From the NCBI GenBank assembly GCA_002438575.1, contig DJPP01000017.1, positions 8,636 through 13,809 of the forward strand: a DNA stretch of 5,174 bases. Reading direction: 5' to 3'. Source of the stretch: Oscillospiraceae bacterium UBA6409. GTDB lineage: Bacteria > Bacillota > Clostridia > Oscillospirales > Oscillospiraceae. Shown here piece after piece: positions 1-5,174 of the stretch (positions are counted from its first letter, which is position 1; each line of letters opens with the position of its first letter). The notes beneath the pieces were generated by a model. It was not told the origin of the DNA, ran no database searches, and saw nothing but the letters and a program-made list of their open reading frames with translations. Made by a program: the position numbers and the translations under genes.

Positions 1-1
1 C

Positions 2-220
2 ACCCTGAGCCTGCGGAACAAATTTGCCGCCGGCGATACCGTGGAGGTGGTGGGGCCGGATACGAAGCCCTTTACCGTGATCGTGCCGGTGATGCGCGAC
101 AGCGAGGGCAATGACCTGACGGAGCCGAAAACGCCCCAGATGGTGTTCACCATGCAGCTGCCCCGTCCGGTGCCGCCCATGAGCTTTATCCGCCACGCGG
201 TGGCACTGAGTGGGAAATAA
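2..220 (+). CDS. U32-family peptidase / tRNA hydroxylation protein, C-terminal fragment (partial, 5' end outside window)
   Basis: This is the last 72 codons of a gene that begins upstream of the window; the first complete codon is at position 2 and the TAA is at 218-220. The visible protein starts TLSLRNKFAAGDTVEVVGP and later has VIVPVMRDSEGN and PRPVPPMSFIR. The 'RNKF..GD..E...P' beginning and the strand pattern after it match the small beta-barrel C-terminal domain of U32 proteins (YrrO/RlhA/TrhP-like). Members of this family are annotated as collagenase-like peptidases, and several act in RNA hydroxylation (prephenate-dependent tRNA ho5U or 23S rRNA modification). The catalytic part is not visible, so which subgroup this is cannot be decided. 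In many Bacillota U32 genes lie close to alaS, which fits the alaS operon 1.8 kb downstream. Transcription appears to end at the hairpin 4 nt after the stop. Family assignment is fairly firm; the exact function is open. Confidence 0.8.
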   Translation, partial: TLSLRNKFAAGDTVEVVGPDTKPFTVIVPVMRDSEGNDLTEPKTPQMVFTMQLPRPVPPMSFIRHAVALSGK

Positions 221-223
221 GTA

Positions 224-266
224 CATAAAAATTGTCCCCCGGCGGAGCCGGGGGACAATTTTTATG
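224..266. terminator. Bidirectional intrinsic terminator, perfect 20-bp stem
   Basis: Left arm 224-243 and right arm 247-266 are exact reverse complements around a 3-nt GGA loop. The stem has a GC-rich core (CCCCCGGC/GCCGGGGG) flanked by A5 on the left and T5 on the right, so either strand gives a GC hairpin followed by a U-run. It lies between the convergent U32 gene (stop 218-220) and the minus-strand membrane protein, whose TAA at 262-264 is inside the right arm. It can therefore end both transcripts. Confidence 0.93.
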
Positions 267-981
267 CGTTGCTGGTGGGATGGGCGCTGCTGTCAGGGAT
301 GGTCTCGGGCTCCTCAGCCAGAGCCTCGTGCCGGCGCTCGCACACGGCCAGGAAGAAGGCCCAGGCGATAACGGGCAGCACGGCCAGTGCGCCGCGGATA
401 TACCACCACGTCACGGCGAAGTAGGCCACCGCCGCGCCGATGTGGAAGCACAGCAGGGTGAGGGCGAAGACCTCCAGCTTCCGCAGGTGGGCGCGGTCAT
501 GGTCGCACAGATAGTTGGCCAGGGCCAGAGAAGTCTGCTTGGTGTTGTTGGTGGAGAAGATGGTGGAACTGTAAAAGCCGCGGGCGCCGCCGAAGCTGCT
601 CCACTGGACACTCATGGCAAAGAAGATGGGATACAGAGCCACCACAACGTTCAGCGTTTCCGGCAGGAAGGCTACGGCCACGGCGGCTGCGGCGGTGATA
701 ACGGGCGATACATAGTGCATATCCCAGCCCCACCAGTGGGGCAGCAGCACCGTCAGCATAGTGCCCAGCACGTACAGCACCAGCGCGCCCAGGTGCAGGA
801 GCACGGCGTGCAGATCGCCGCGCAGGGCGTCCAGCAGCAGCTCGATCAGGTTCACCGTCTGGGCGTTGCCCATGACGCCGCTGTTGACAAGAACGGCGTA
901 GCAGCCGAAGAAGCCGCCCACGGCGCAGAAGGATAGGTGGCGGTACAGGTCGATATGATCGTTATGGGAGAGCTTTTGCAC
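262..981 (-). CDS. DUF1275/YoaK-family six-helix membrane protein
   Basis: A 239-residue integral membrane protein. Hydrophobic segments lie at about 16-36, 57-80, 90-106, 109-126, 169-191 and 196-213, the six-helix layout of DUF1275 (YoaK), a cytoplasmic-membrane family with no settled function. Family-like signatures are VGGFFGCYAVL in helix 1, GNAQTVNL at 38-45, MSVQWSSFGGARGF at 123-136 and the polar SSTIFSTNN at 138-146. In typical members the two 'TGN' sites carry Gly; here they read TVN and TNN, so this is a divergent branch or my by-eye alignment is slightly off. The C-terminus is a short acidic/polar tail. I chose the GTG start at 979-981 because AAAGAGGGA (988-996 on the complement) lies at the right distance. 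The frame stays open upstream to 2040 but there crosses a promoter and the T-box leader, and the next in-frame Met is already inside helix 1 (M37). It is a monocistronic gene divergent from the T-box operon; transport or stress roles would be guesses. Confidence 0.85.
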   Translation of the reverse strand: MQKLSHNDHIDLYRHLSFCAVGGFFGCYAVLVNSGVMGNAQTVNLIELLLDALRGDLHAVLLHLGALVLYVLGTMLTVLLPHWWGWDMHYVSPVITAAAAVAVAFLPETLNVVVALYPIFFAMSVQWSSFGGARGFYSSTIFSTNNTKQTSLALANYLCDHDRAHLRKLEVFALTLLCFHIGAAVAYFAVTWWYIRGALAVLPVIAWAFFLAVCERRHEALAEEPETIPDSSAHPTSNA

Positions 982-1016
982 GGGATGTCCCTCTTTCTGT
1001 AAAAATGACGGTTTCC

Positions 1017-1044
1017 AGTATACCACAGCGGTGCGGAAAGGCAA
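1017..1044 (-). promoter_or_regulatory. Sigma-A-type promoter for the DUF1275 gene
   Basis: On the complement, TTGCCT (1039-1044; 4/6 to TTGACA) is followed after 16 nt by TATACT (1017-1022; 5/6 to TATAAT), preceded by TG in the extended -10 position (TGGTATACT). The predicted start near 1010 would give a leader of about 30 nt carrying the ribosome binding site. Pattern match only. Confidence 0.65.
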
Positions 1045-1077
1045 GGGGGAATATCTCACAAAAAGGGAAATTTTGTG

Positions 1078-1105
1078 TTGACAATGGGGAACGTTGTGGT
1101 AAAAT
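1078..1105 (+). promoter_or_regulatory. Sigma-A-type promoter for the T-box operon
   Basis: A perfect -35 TTGACA at 1078-1083 is followed after 16 nt by TAAAAT at 1100-1105 (5/6 to TATAAT). TG at 1097-1098 makes it an extended -10. The predicted transcript start is near 1112, about 12 nt before the first pairing bases of T-box Stem I. This position and quality make it the obvious promoter for the leader and the genes after it. It is back to back with the minus-strand promoter at 1017-1044, with 33 nt between the two -35 elements. Confidence 0.82.
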
Positions 1106-1111
1106 AACGCT

Positions 1112-1345
1112 ATATTCCATAATGGCGATGAGAGAGAAGAGTTACCGGAGACCGCCCGGAGCGAGACGGGGACAGTGCAAGCCCGTTGGGACCGGCACGG
1201 TGACAGCCGCTTTTGAGCCTGCCGCGACGAACGGCACGGGATGCTCCCGTTACAGGGCGCTGAGAGGGCGGCTTGCCGCCAAATCAGGGTGGTACCGCGG
1301 AAGTGACTTTCGCCCCTGTCTGCTTTGGCAGACAGGGGCGTTTTT
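1112..1345 (+). promoter_or_regulatory. T-box riboswitch, tRNA-Ala specific (specifier GCC)
   Basis: A complete transcriptional T-box leader. The canonical T-box AGGGTGGTACCGCG is at 1286-1299. Stem I starts with GGC (1124-1126) and a GA-rich kink-turn segment (1129-1140); helix AGAAG/CUUUU sits below the specifier loop, and ACCG (1144-1147)/CGGT (1198-1201) above it. By register with Gly T-boxes of the glyQS type (GA.A-NNN-..UUGAGC), the specifier is GCC at 1206-1208, read by tRNA-Ala(GGC). The distal part has AGCGAGAC (1160-1167) and GTGCAAGCC (1175-1183), resembling the AG bulge and apical loop that stack on the tRNA elbow. Hairpins at 1236-1250 and 1267-1280 occupy the Stem II/III region. 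Bulge bases UGGU (1290-1293) would pair with acceptor end ACCA, matching the A discriminator of tRNA-Ala. Antiterminator: 1285-1289 pairs with 1314-1318 and 1297-1303 with 1307-1313, leaving the 7-nt bulge 1290-1296. Uncharged tRNA-Ala should favour readthrough into 1363-2019 and alaS. Confidence 0.95.
1311..1345 (+). terminator. T-box regulatory intrinsic terminator
   Basis: Perfect 13-bp stem, 1311-1323 with 1328-1340 (CGCCCCTGTCTGC / GCAGACAGGGGCG), loop TTTG, followed by T5 at 1341-1345. Bases 1311-1318 are also the 3' half of the antiterminator, so the two folds exclude each other. The terminator ends 17 nt before the start codon of the first gene. Confidence 0.95.
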
Positions 1346-1362
1346 CGTTGCAGGAGGTGGAA

Positions 1363-2019
1363 ATGCACTATACCATTATCGACATGGAAAAAGACCCGCG
1401 CTGCGGGCAGTTCGCCTATTTCCGAACCATGCAGTATCCCTTTGCCAGTGTTACCGTGGAGGTGGACATCACCGATATGATGGCGGCGCGGGGCGGCAGG
1501 CCTTTTTTCCTGAGCCTGCTGTATGCGGTGGTGCGGGCGGCCAATGCCGTGCCCCAGCTGCGGCGGCGCATCCTGCCGGATGGACGGGTGGCGGAGTATG
1601 ACTGGTGCGCGCCGTCCTACACCGTGATGAAGCCGGACGGCGTGTACGTCTACGCCACGGTGGAGGGCGATCTTGCCTATGAGGCGTTCGTGGCCGAGGG
1701 GCAGCGCCGCCAGAAAGAGGTGCTGGAACGGGGAACACTCACCGAGGACGGCGACCTGCGGAGCTTTTTCTTCGTGTCCAGCGTGCCCTGGCTGCACTAT
1801 ACGCACGCACAGAACCCCATGGAAAACCCCGATGACAGCAACCCCCGCATCAACTGGGGGAAGTATGTGACTGTTAACGGGAGAACGACGCTGCCGGTGA
1901 CACTGACGGTACATCACGCGCTGGCGGACGGGCTGCATATTTCCGGATTCTATCAGAAGCTGGAAGAGGAACTGGCGGAGTTGACCCGCCAATGGAACGA
2001 GAGCAAAAAAGATTTTTAG
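1363..2019 (+). CDS. CAT-fold (chloramphenicol acetyltransferase-like) O-acyltransferase, first gene under the Ala T-box
   Basis: A 218-residue protein, the usual length of trimeric CatA-type enzymes, which move an acetyl group from acetyl-CoA to a hydroxyl acceptor in the cytoplasm. The signature HHALADGLH is at 184-192: H185 corresponds to the catalytic His and D189 to the structural Asp of CAT (H195/D199 in CAT-III numbering). FFVSSVPW places S139 at the transition-state Ser, and R13 aligns with Arg18, which salt-bridges that Asp. The middle segment NPMENPDDSNPRINWGKY also follows the CAT plan. Differences: the N-terminal 'W.R' motif reads D-P-R (W lost), and by-eye alignment puts Phe20 where CAT-III has Tyr25 in the drug pocket. 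The acceptor is therefore uncertain, and chloramphenicol resistance should not be assumed from the fold. The ATG at 1363 has CAGGAGGTGG (1351-1360) just upstream; the open frame further upstream is T-box RNA. alaS follows after 26 nt with no terminator, so the two are co-transcribed. Confidence 0.88.
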   Translation: MHYTIIDMEKDPRCGQFAYFRTMQYPFASVTVEVDITDMMAARGGRPFFLSLLYAVVRAANAVPQLRRRILPDGRVAEYDWCAPSYTVMKPDGVYVYATVEGDLAYEAFVAEGQRRQKEVLERGTLTEDGDLRSFFFVSSVPWLHYTHAQNPMENPDDSNPRINWGKYVTVNGRTTLPVTLTVHHALADGLHISGFYQKLEEELAELTRQWNESKKDF

Positions 2020-2045
2020 TATATATTGCAAAGGAGACAACGACT

Positions 2046-4694
2046 ATGAGCCATCCCTATCACGGCCTGAACGAACTGCGTGAGATGTTCCTGAAGTTCT
2101 TTGAGACGAAGGGCCACCTGCGGCTGCCCAGCTTTTCACTGGTGCCCCAGAACGACAAATCCATTCTGCTGATCAACGCCGGCATGACCCCCATGAAGCC
2201 CTGGTTCAAGGGCGAGGAGGAGCCGCCCTGCCGCCGCGTCTGCACCTGTCAGAAGTGCATCCGCACCGGTGATATCGACAACGTGGGCAAGACCGCCCGC
2301 CACGGCACCTATTTTGAGATGCTGGGCAACTTTTCCTTCGGCGACTACTTTAAGCACGAGGCCATTGCCTGGTCCTGGGAGTTTTTGACCTCCCCCGAGT
2401 GGGTGGGGCTGGAGGCCGACCGGTTATATCCCTCCGTGTATGAGAGCGACGACGAGGCATTCGCCATCTGGCGTGACGAGATCGGTATTCCCGAGGAAAA
2501 GATATTCCGCTTCGGTAAGGAGGACAACTTCTGGGAGCATGGTTCTGGTCCCTGCGGCCCCTGCTCCGAGATCTACTACGACCGCGGACCGGAGTACGGC
2601 TGCGGTAAACCCGGCTGCACCGTGGGCTGCGACTGCGACCGCTATATCGAGATCTGGAACAACGTGTTCAGCCAGTTCGACAACGACGGCCACAACAACT
2701 ACACCGAGCTGAAGCAGAAGAACATCGACACCGGCATGGGCCTGGAGCGCCTGGCCTGTGTGTGCCAGAACGTGGCCAGCCTGTTCGACGTGGACACGGT
2801 GATGAACATTACCCACAAGGTCAGCGAGTTGACCGGCGCTCACTACGGCGAGAGCTACAAGCGGGACGTGAGCCTGCGCGTGATCACCGACCACATCCGA
2901 TCCGCCACGTTTATGATCTGCGACGGTATCCTGCCCAGCAACGAGGGCCGCGGCTACGTGCTGCGCCGCCTGCTGCGCCGCGCCGCCCGCCACGGCAAGC
3001 TGCTGGGCGTCAACGAGCCGTTCCTGTACAAGGTGGTGGACACTGTTGTCCATGAGAACGAGGGCCAGTACCCCGATCTGCGGGAAAAGCAGAGCTACAT
3101 CACCAAGGTCATCCGCACCGAGGAGGAGAACTTCGCCCGCACCATCGACGGCGGTATCCGTATTTACAACGAGATGCTAGCGGGCCACAAGGAGCGCGGT
3201 GAGACAGTGTTTTCCGGCGCTGACGCCTTCAAGCTGTACGATACCTTCGGTTTCCCCATCGACCTGACGGTCGAGATGGCGGCCGAGGAGGGCATGACCG
3301 TGGATGAGGATGCCTTCAAGGCGCTGATGACTGAGCAGAAGGAGCGCGCCCGCGAGGCCCGCAAGGCGTTGGGCGACCTGGGCTGGGCTGGCGTGGAGTT
3401 CGGCAAGGATATGCCCGCCACGGAGTTCGTGGGCTATGACCATGACACGGTGGACGGCGCGAAAGTGCTTGGCATCGTGGCCGAGGGCGAGCTGGTGGAC
3501 GAGATCGTGTCCGGCATGGAGGCCATCCTGGTGCTGGACAAAACGCCCTTCTACGCCGAGATGGGCGGTCAGGTGGCTGACCACGGCGTGATCACCGGCG
3601 ACGGCATGGAGTTTGTGGTCAACGACGTGCAGAAGAACAAGGGCGGCAAGTTCATGCACTACGGCAAGCTGCTCAGCGGCAGCGTGGCTGTGGGCGACAG
3701 TGTAGCGGCATCCATCGACACCGACCGCCGCGCCGCCATCCGCCGTGCCCACAGCGCCACCCATTTGCTGGATGCGGCGCTGGTGAAGGTGCTGGGCGAC
3801 CATGTGCATCAGGCTGGCTCTCTGGTGGAGCCGGACCGGCTGCGTTTTGACTTTACCCACTTTGAGGGCATTACTCCGGAGCAGCTGGAGCAGGTGGAGG
3901 ACATGGTCAACGACGCCATCCTTGACGGCATGACAATCACCACCGAGGAGCTGCCCATTGCCGAGGCTAAGGCCCGGGGGGCGGTGGCCACCTTCGGCGA
4001 GAAGTACGGCCAGACCGTGCGGGTGGTGACCATGGGTGATTTCTCCATGGAACTGTGCGGCGGCACCCATCTGGATAACACCGCCAAAGCCGGTCCGTTC
4101 CGTATCAAGAGCGAGAGCAGTGTGGCTTCCGGTGTGCGCCGTATTGAGGCCACTACCGGCAAGGCCACCATGGAGGATATGCGCCGCAGCCGCGGGCTGC
4201 TGAACCGGGCATCCCAGTTCTTCAAGTCCGCGCCGGAGACGCTGATGGAGCGCCTGGAGCAGCAGGCCAGCGAGATGAAGGCGCTGCGGCAGGCGTTGGA
4301 GAAGTTTAAGAGCGAGGCGTCCATGGGCGAGGCCAAGCAGATCCTGGCCTCCGCCAAAACCGTGGGAGGCCTGCACATCATCACAGGCACCCGTCAGGGG
4401 CTGGACGCCAACGCCCTGCGGCTGATGGGCGACTTCCTGCGGGACAAGGATCCCAGCGTAGTGGGCGTGCTGGCCAGCATCCAGGGCGAGAAGGTGACGT
4501 TCCTGGCGGTCTGCGGCAAGGAGGCCGTGGCCAAGGGAGTGAAGGCCGGCGAGTTGGTGAAGGCCGTGTCCGGGATCTGCGGGGGAAAGGGCGGCGGAAA
4601 GCCGGACAGCGCTATGGGCGGCGGCAGCGAGCTGCTGAAGGTGGACGACGCGCTGGCGGCCGTGGATGATTTCGTGGCTGAAAAGTTGAAATAA
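2046..4694 (+). CDS. alaS: Alanyl-tRNA synthetase, full length
   Basis: 882 residues (E. coli 876). Class II synthetase that activates alanine with ATP and charges tRNA-Ala through its G3:U70 pair. The catalytic core is N-terminal: RTGDIDNVGKTARHGTYFEM leads into motif 2 with LGNFSFGDYF (93-102), and motif 3 is GMGLERL (230-236). A Cys-rich stretch within the core (CGPCSEIYYD, then GCGKPGCTVGCDCD) is common in clostridial AlaRS. The tRNA-binding helical region follows (e.g. GRGYVLRRLLRRAARHGKLL). The editing domain, which clears Ser- and Gly-tRNA-Ala, keeps all four zinc/active-site residues: HSATH (H569, H573) and CGGTH (C671, H675). A coiled-coil-like helix at about 730-765 joins the glycine-rich C-Ala (DHHA1) domain with GGKGGGKP near 845-852. 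Start ATG 2046 is preceded by AAGGAG (2031-2036), 9 nt spacing; an in-frame upstream ATG at 1992 overlaps the preceding gene and lacks such a site. No truncation or frameshift. Regulated by the T-box through the preceding gene. Confidence 0.98.
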   Translation: MSHPYHGLNELREMFLKFFETKGHLRLPSFSLVPQNDKSILLINAGMTPMKPWFKGEEEPPCRRVCTCQKCIRTGDIDNVGKTARHGTYFEMLGNFSFGDYFKHEAIAWSWEFLTSPEWVGLEADRLYPSVYESDDEAFAIWRDEIGIPEEKIFRFGKEDNFWEHGSGPCGPCSEIYYDRGPEYGCGKPGCTVGCDCDRYIEIWNNVFSQFDNDGHNNYTELKQKNIDTGMGLERLACVCQNVASLFDVDTVMNITHKVSELTGAHYGESYKRDVSLRVITDHIRSATFMICDGILPSNEGRGYVLRRLLRRAARHGKLLGVNEPFLYKVVDTVVHENEGQYPDLREKQSYITKVIRTEEENFARTIDGGIRIYNEMLAGHKERGETVFSGADAFKLYDTFGFPIDLTVEMAAEEGMTVDEDAFKALMTEQKERAREARKALGDLGWAGVEFGKDMPATEFVGYDHDTVDGAKVLGIVAEGELVDEIVSGMEAILVLDKTPFYAEMGGQVADHGVITGDGMEFVVNDVQKNKGGKFMHYGKLLSGSVAVGDSVAASIDTDRRAAIRRAHSATHLLDAALVKVLGDHVHQAGSLVEPDRLRFDFTHFEGITPEQLEQVEDMVNDAILDGMTITTEELPIAEAKARGAVATFGEKYGQTVRVVTMGDFSMELCGGTHLDNTAKAGPFRIKSESSVASGVRRIEATTGKATMEDMRRSRGLLNRASQFFKSAPETLMERLEQQASEMKALRQALEKFKSEASMGEAKQILASAKTVGGLHIITGTRQGLDANALRLMGDFLRDKDPSVVGVLASIQGEKVTFLAVCGKEAVAKGVKAGELVKAVSGICGGKGGGKPDSAMGGGSELLKVDDALAAVDDFVAEKLK

Positions 4695-4749
4695 TGTTCT
4701 GTATTGTGCGGAAATGACTACAAAATCGTATACGAAAGGAGATGCGACC

Positions 4750-5091
4750 ATGAGGAACGATTGCCTGTTCTGCGCCATTATTGACGGGGAGATCCCCAGC
4801 AAAAAGGTGTACGAGGATGAACAATGCTATGCCTTTTATGATATCGAGCCGCAGGCACCGGTACACTTTTTGGTGGTGCCAAAGGCACATATCTGCTGCG
4901 CCAATGCGATCACGGCGGACAACAGCGGCGTGGTGGCCCACTGCTTCGAGGTCATCGCCAAGATCTGCAAGGAGCTGGGCGTGGAGAGCTATCGAATCGT
5001 CAACAACTGCGGCGATCAGGCGGGACAGACCGTGAAGCATCTGCACTTCCATGTGCTGGCGGGGCGGGACATGACCTGGCCTCCGGGTTAA
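4750..5091 (+). CDS. HIT-family (HINT-type) purine nucleoside phosphoramidase
   Basis: 113 residues, typical for HINT proteins, which hydrolyse adenosine phosphoramidates and aminoacyl-adenylates in the cytoplasm. The histidine triad HLHFH occupies H97, H99, H101; H99 corresponds to the nucleophile that carries the AMP intermediate. QAPVHFLVVPKAH (35-47) forms the nucleotide-binding strands, NNCGDQAGQTV (85-95) is the usual loop before the triad, and the C-terminus GRDMTWPPG is the characteristic HINT1-type ending. An N-terminal C5-L-F-C8 suggests the zinc site seen in many bacterial members. The ATG at 4750 is chosen because AAAGGAG lies at 4735-4741 with 8 nt spacing; the in-frame ATG at 4714 has no comparable site. 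The gap from alaS is 55 nt with no terminator and only weak promoter-like words, so it is probably the third gene of the T-box operon. A terminator follows 11 nt after the stop. Confidence 0.93.
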   Translation: MRNDCLFCAIIDGEIPSKKVYEDEQCYAFYDIEPQAPVHFLVVPKAHICCANAITADNSGVVAHCFEVIAKICKELGVESYRIVNNCGDQAGQTVKHLHFHVLAGRDMTWPPG

Positions 5092-5102
5092 AAGAGAACA
5101 GG

Positions 5103-5131
5103 AAAAGGACCGGCGGGAGCCGGTCCTTTTT
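5103..5131. terminator. Intrinsic terminator after the HIT gene, possibly bidirectional
   Basis: 12-bp perfect stem, 5103-5114 (AAAAGGACCGGC) with 5119-5130 (GCCGGTCCTTTT), loop GGGA, continuing into a fifth T at 5131. It ends the alaS-HIT transcript. The A-run on the left gives a U-run on the other strand, so it could also end a convergent transcript entering from the right. Confidence 0.92.
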
Positions 5132-5174
5132 CTATGCGGCGCGGCGGGACGGGGGAGTTTTACGCCGCTGCGCG
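5132..5174 (-). CDS. Possible C-terminal tail of a convergent gene (partial, weak)
   Basis: On the complement a frame runs open from the window edge to a TAG at 5132-5134, encoding AQRRKTPPSRRAA. The stop directly abuts the bidirectional-looking terminator, the same arrangement as the DUF1275 gene and its hairpin at the left end. Thirteen codons of low-complexity basic sequence cannot be assigned to a family, and one open frame over 43 nt of GC-rich DNA is expected by chance. The plus strand also has an open ATG frame from 5134 but no ribosome binding site. Treat as a suggestion. Confidence 0.22.
   Translation of the reverse strand, partial: AQRRKTPPSRRAA

Noticed and set aside
232..936. Plus-strand open frame of 234 codons antisense to the DUF1275 gene
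   Set aside because: It starts inside the terminator hairpin, is Gly/Gln/His-rich and lacks any family signature; the opposite strand encodes a clear membrane protein.
1267..1280. GGCGG/CCGCC hairpin considered as a separate terminator or operator
   Set aside because: It has no U-run after it and sits directly before the T-box sequence, where Stem III is expected.
1005..1601. Plus-strand open frame spanning the T-box leader
   Set aside because: The region is a structured regulatory RNA with a promoter inside the frame, and the frame then overlaps the CAT-like gene in another register.
982..2040. Minus-strand open frame extending the DUF1275 gene N-terminally by 353 codons
   Set aside because: It runs antisense through the promoter, T-box leader and CAT-like gene; its translation is low-complexity Arg/His/Pro-rich sequence without family resemblance. 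The GTG at 981 with its ribosome binding site gives the normal protein length.
1992..2045. Upstream in-frame ATG for alaS adding 18 residues
   Set aside because: It overlaps the end of the preceding gene and has no good ribosome binding site; ATG 2046 has AAGGAG at proper distance and gives the normal AlaRS N-terminus.
2551..2640. Cys-rich segment within alaS considered as an unusual inserted metal-binding domain
   Set aside because: Comparable Cys-rich inserts are usual in clostridial AlaRS, so it is not novel here.
4695..4749. Possible promoter before the HIT gene (TTGTGC with TATACG, or TTCTGT with TACAAA)
   Set aside because: Each combination has poor hexamers, and the first has a 19-nt spacer; not enough to call against simple readthrough from alaS.
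3177..4802. Long (541-codon) minus-strand open frame antisense to alaS
   Set aside because: A His/Gln/Ala/Leu-rich translation typical of the antisense of a GC-rich gene with strong third-position GC bias; no recognisable domain, and alaS on the other strand is intact and conserved throughout.

Overview
The window is a high-GC (roughly 60% by eye), tightly packed chromosomal segment. It looks like a gut-type Bacillota, probably a clostridial lineage such as Oscillospiraceae/Ruminococcaceae. The evidence is the T-box riboswitch, strong GGAGG-type ribosome binding sites, intrinsic terminators and the sequence style of the alanyl-tRNA synthetase (AlaRS), including its Cys-rich insert. I see no tRNA, rRNA, CRISPR array, insertion sequence or phage gene.

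Layout. (1) 2-220, +: the last 72 codons of a U32-family peptidase/tRNA-hydroxylation-type protein. (2) 224-266: a perfect 20-bp hairpin between convergent genes, acting as a bidirectional terminator. (3) 262-981, -: a six-helix membrane protein of the DUF1275/YoaK family with a GTG start. (4) 982-1362: a 381-nt intergenic region with two divergent extended -10 promoters and a complete alanine T-box leader (about 1112-1345). Stem I, the specifier, the distal loop, the antiterminator and the terminator can all be read from the sequence. (5) 1363-2019, +: a chloramphenicol-acetyltransferase-fold protein. (6) 2046-4694, +: full-length alaS. (7) 4750-5091, +: a HINT-type HIT nucleotide hydrolase. 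(8) 5103-5131: a terminator. (9) 5132-5174: a short tail that may be the 3' end of a convergent gene.

How it fits together. The T-box senses uncharged tRNA-Ala (specifier GCC, acceptor-pairing bulge UGGU) and controls readthrough into an acetyltransferase-like gene, then alaS. The HIT gene probably follows on the same transcript, since I see no terminator before 5103. Control of alaS by an Ala T-box is ordinary. The less ordinary point is that the first gene under alanine-starvation control is a CAT-like acyltransferase and that the run ends in a HIT hydrolase, a family known to act on aminoacyl-adenylates. This could be a stress- or inhibitor-responsive charging operon, but that reading is inference.
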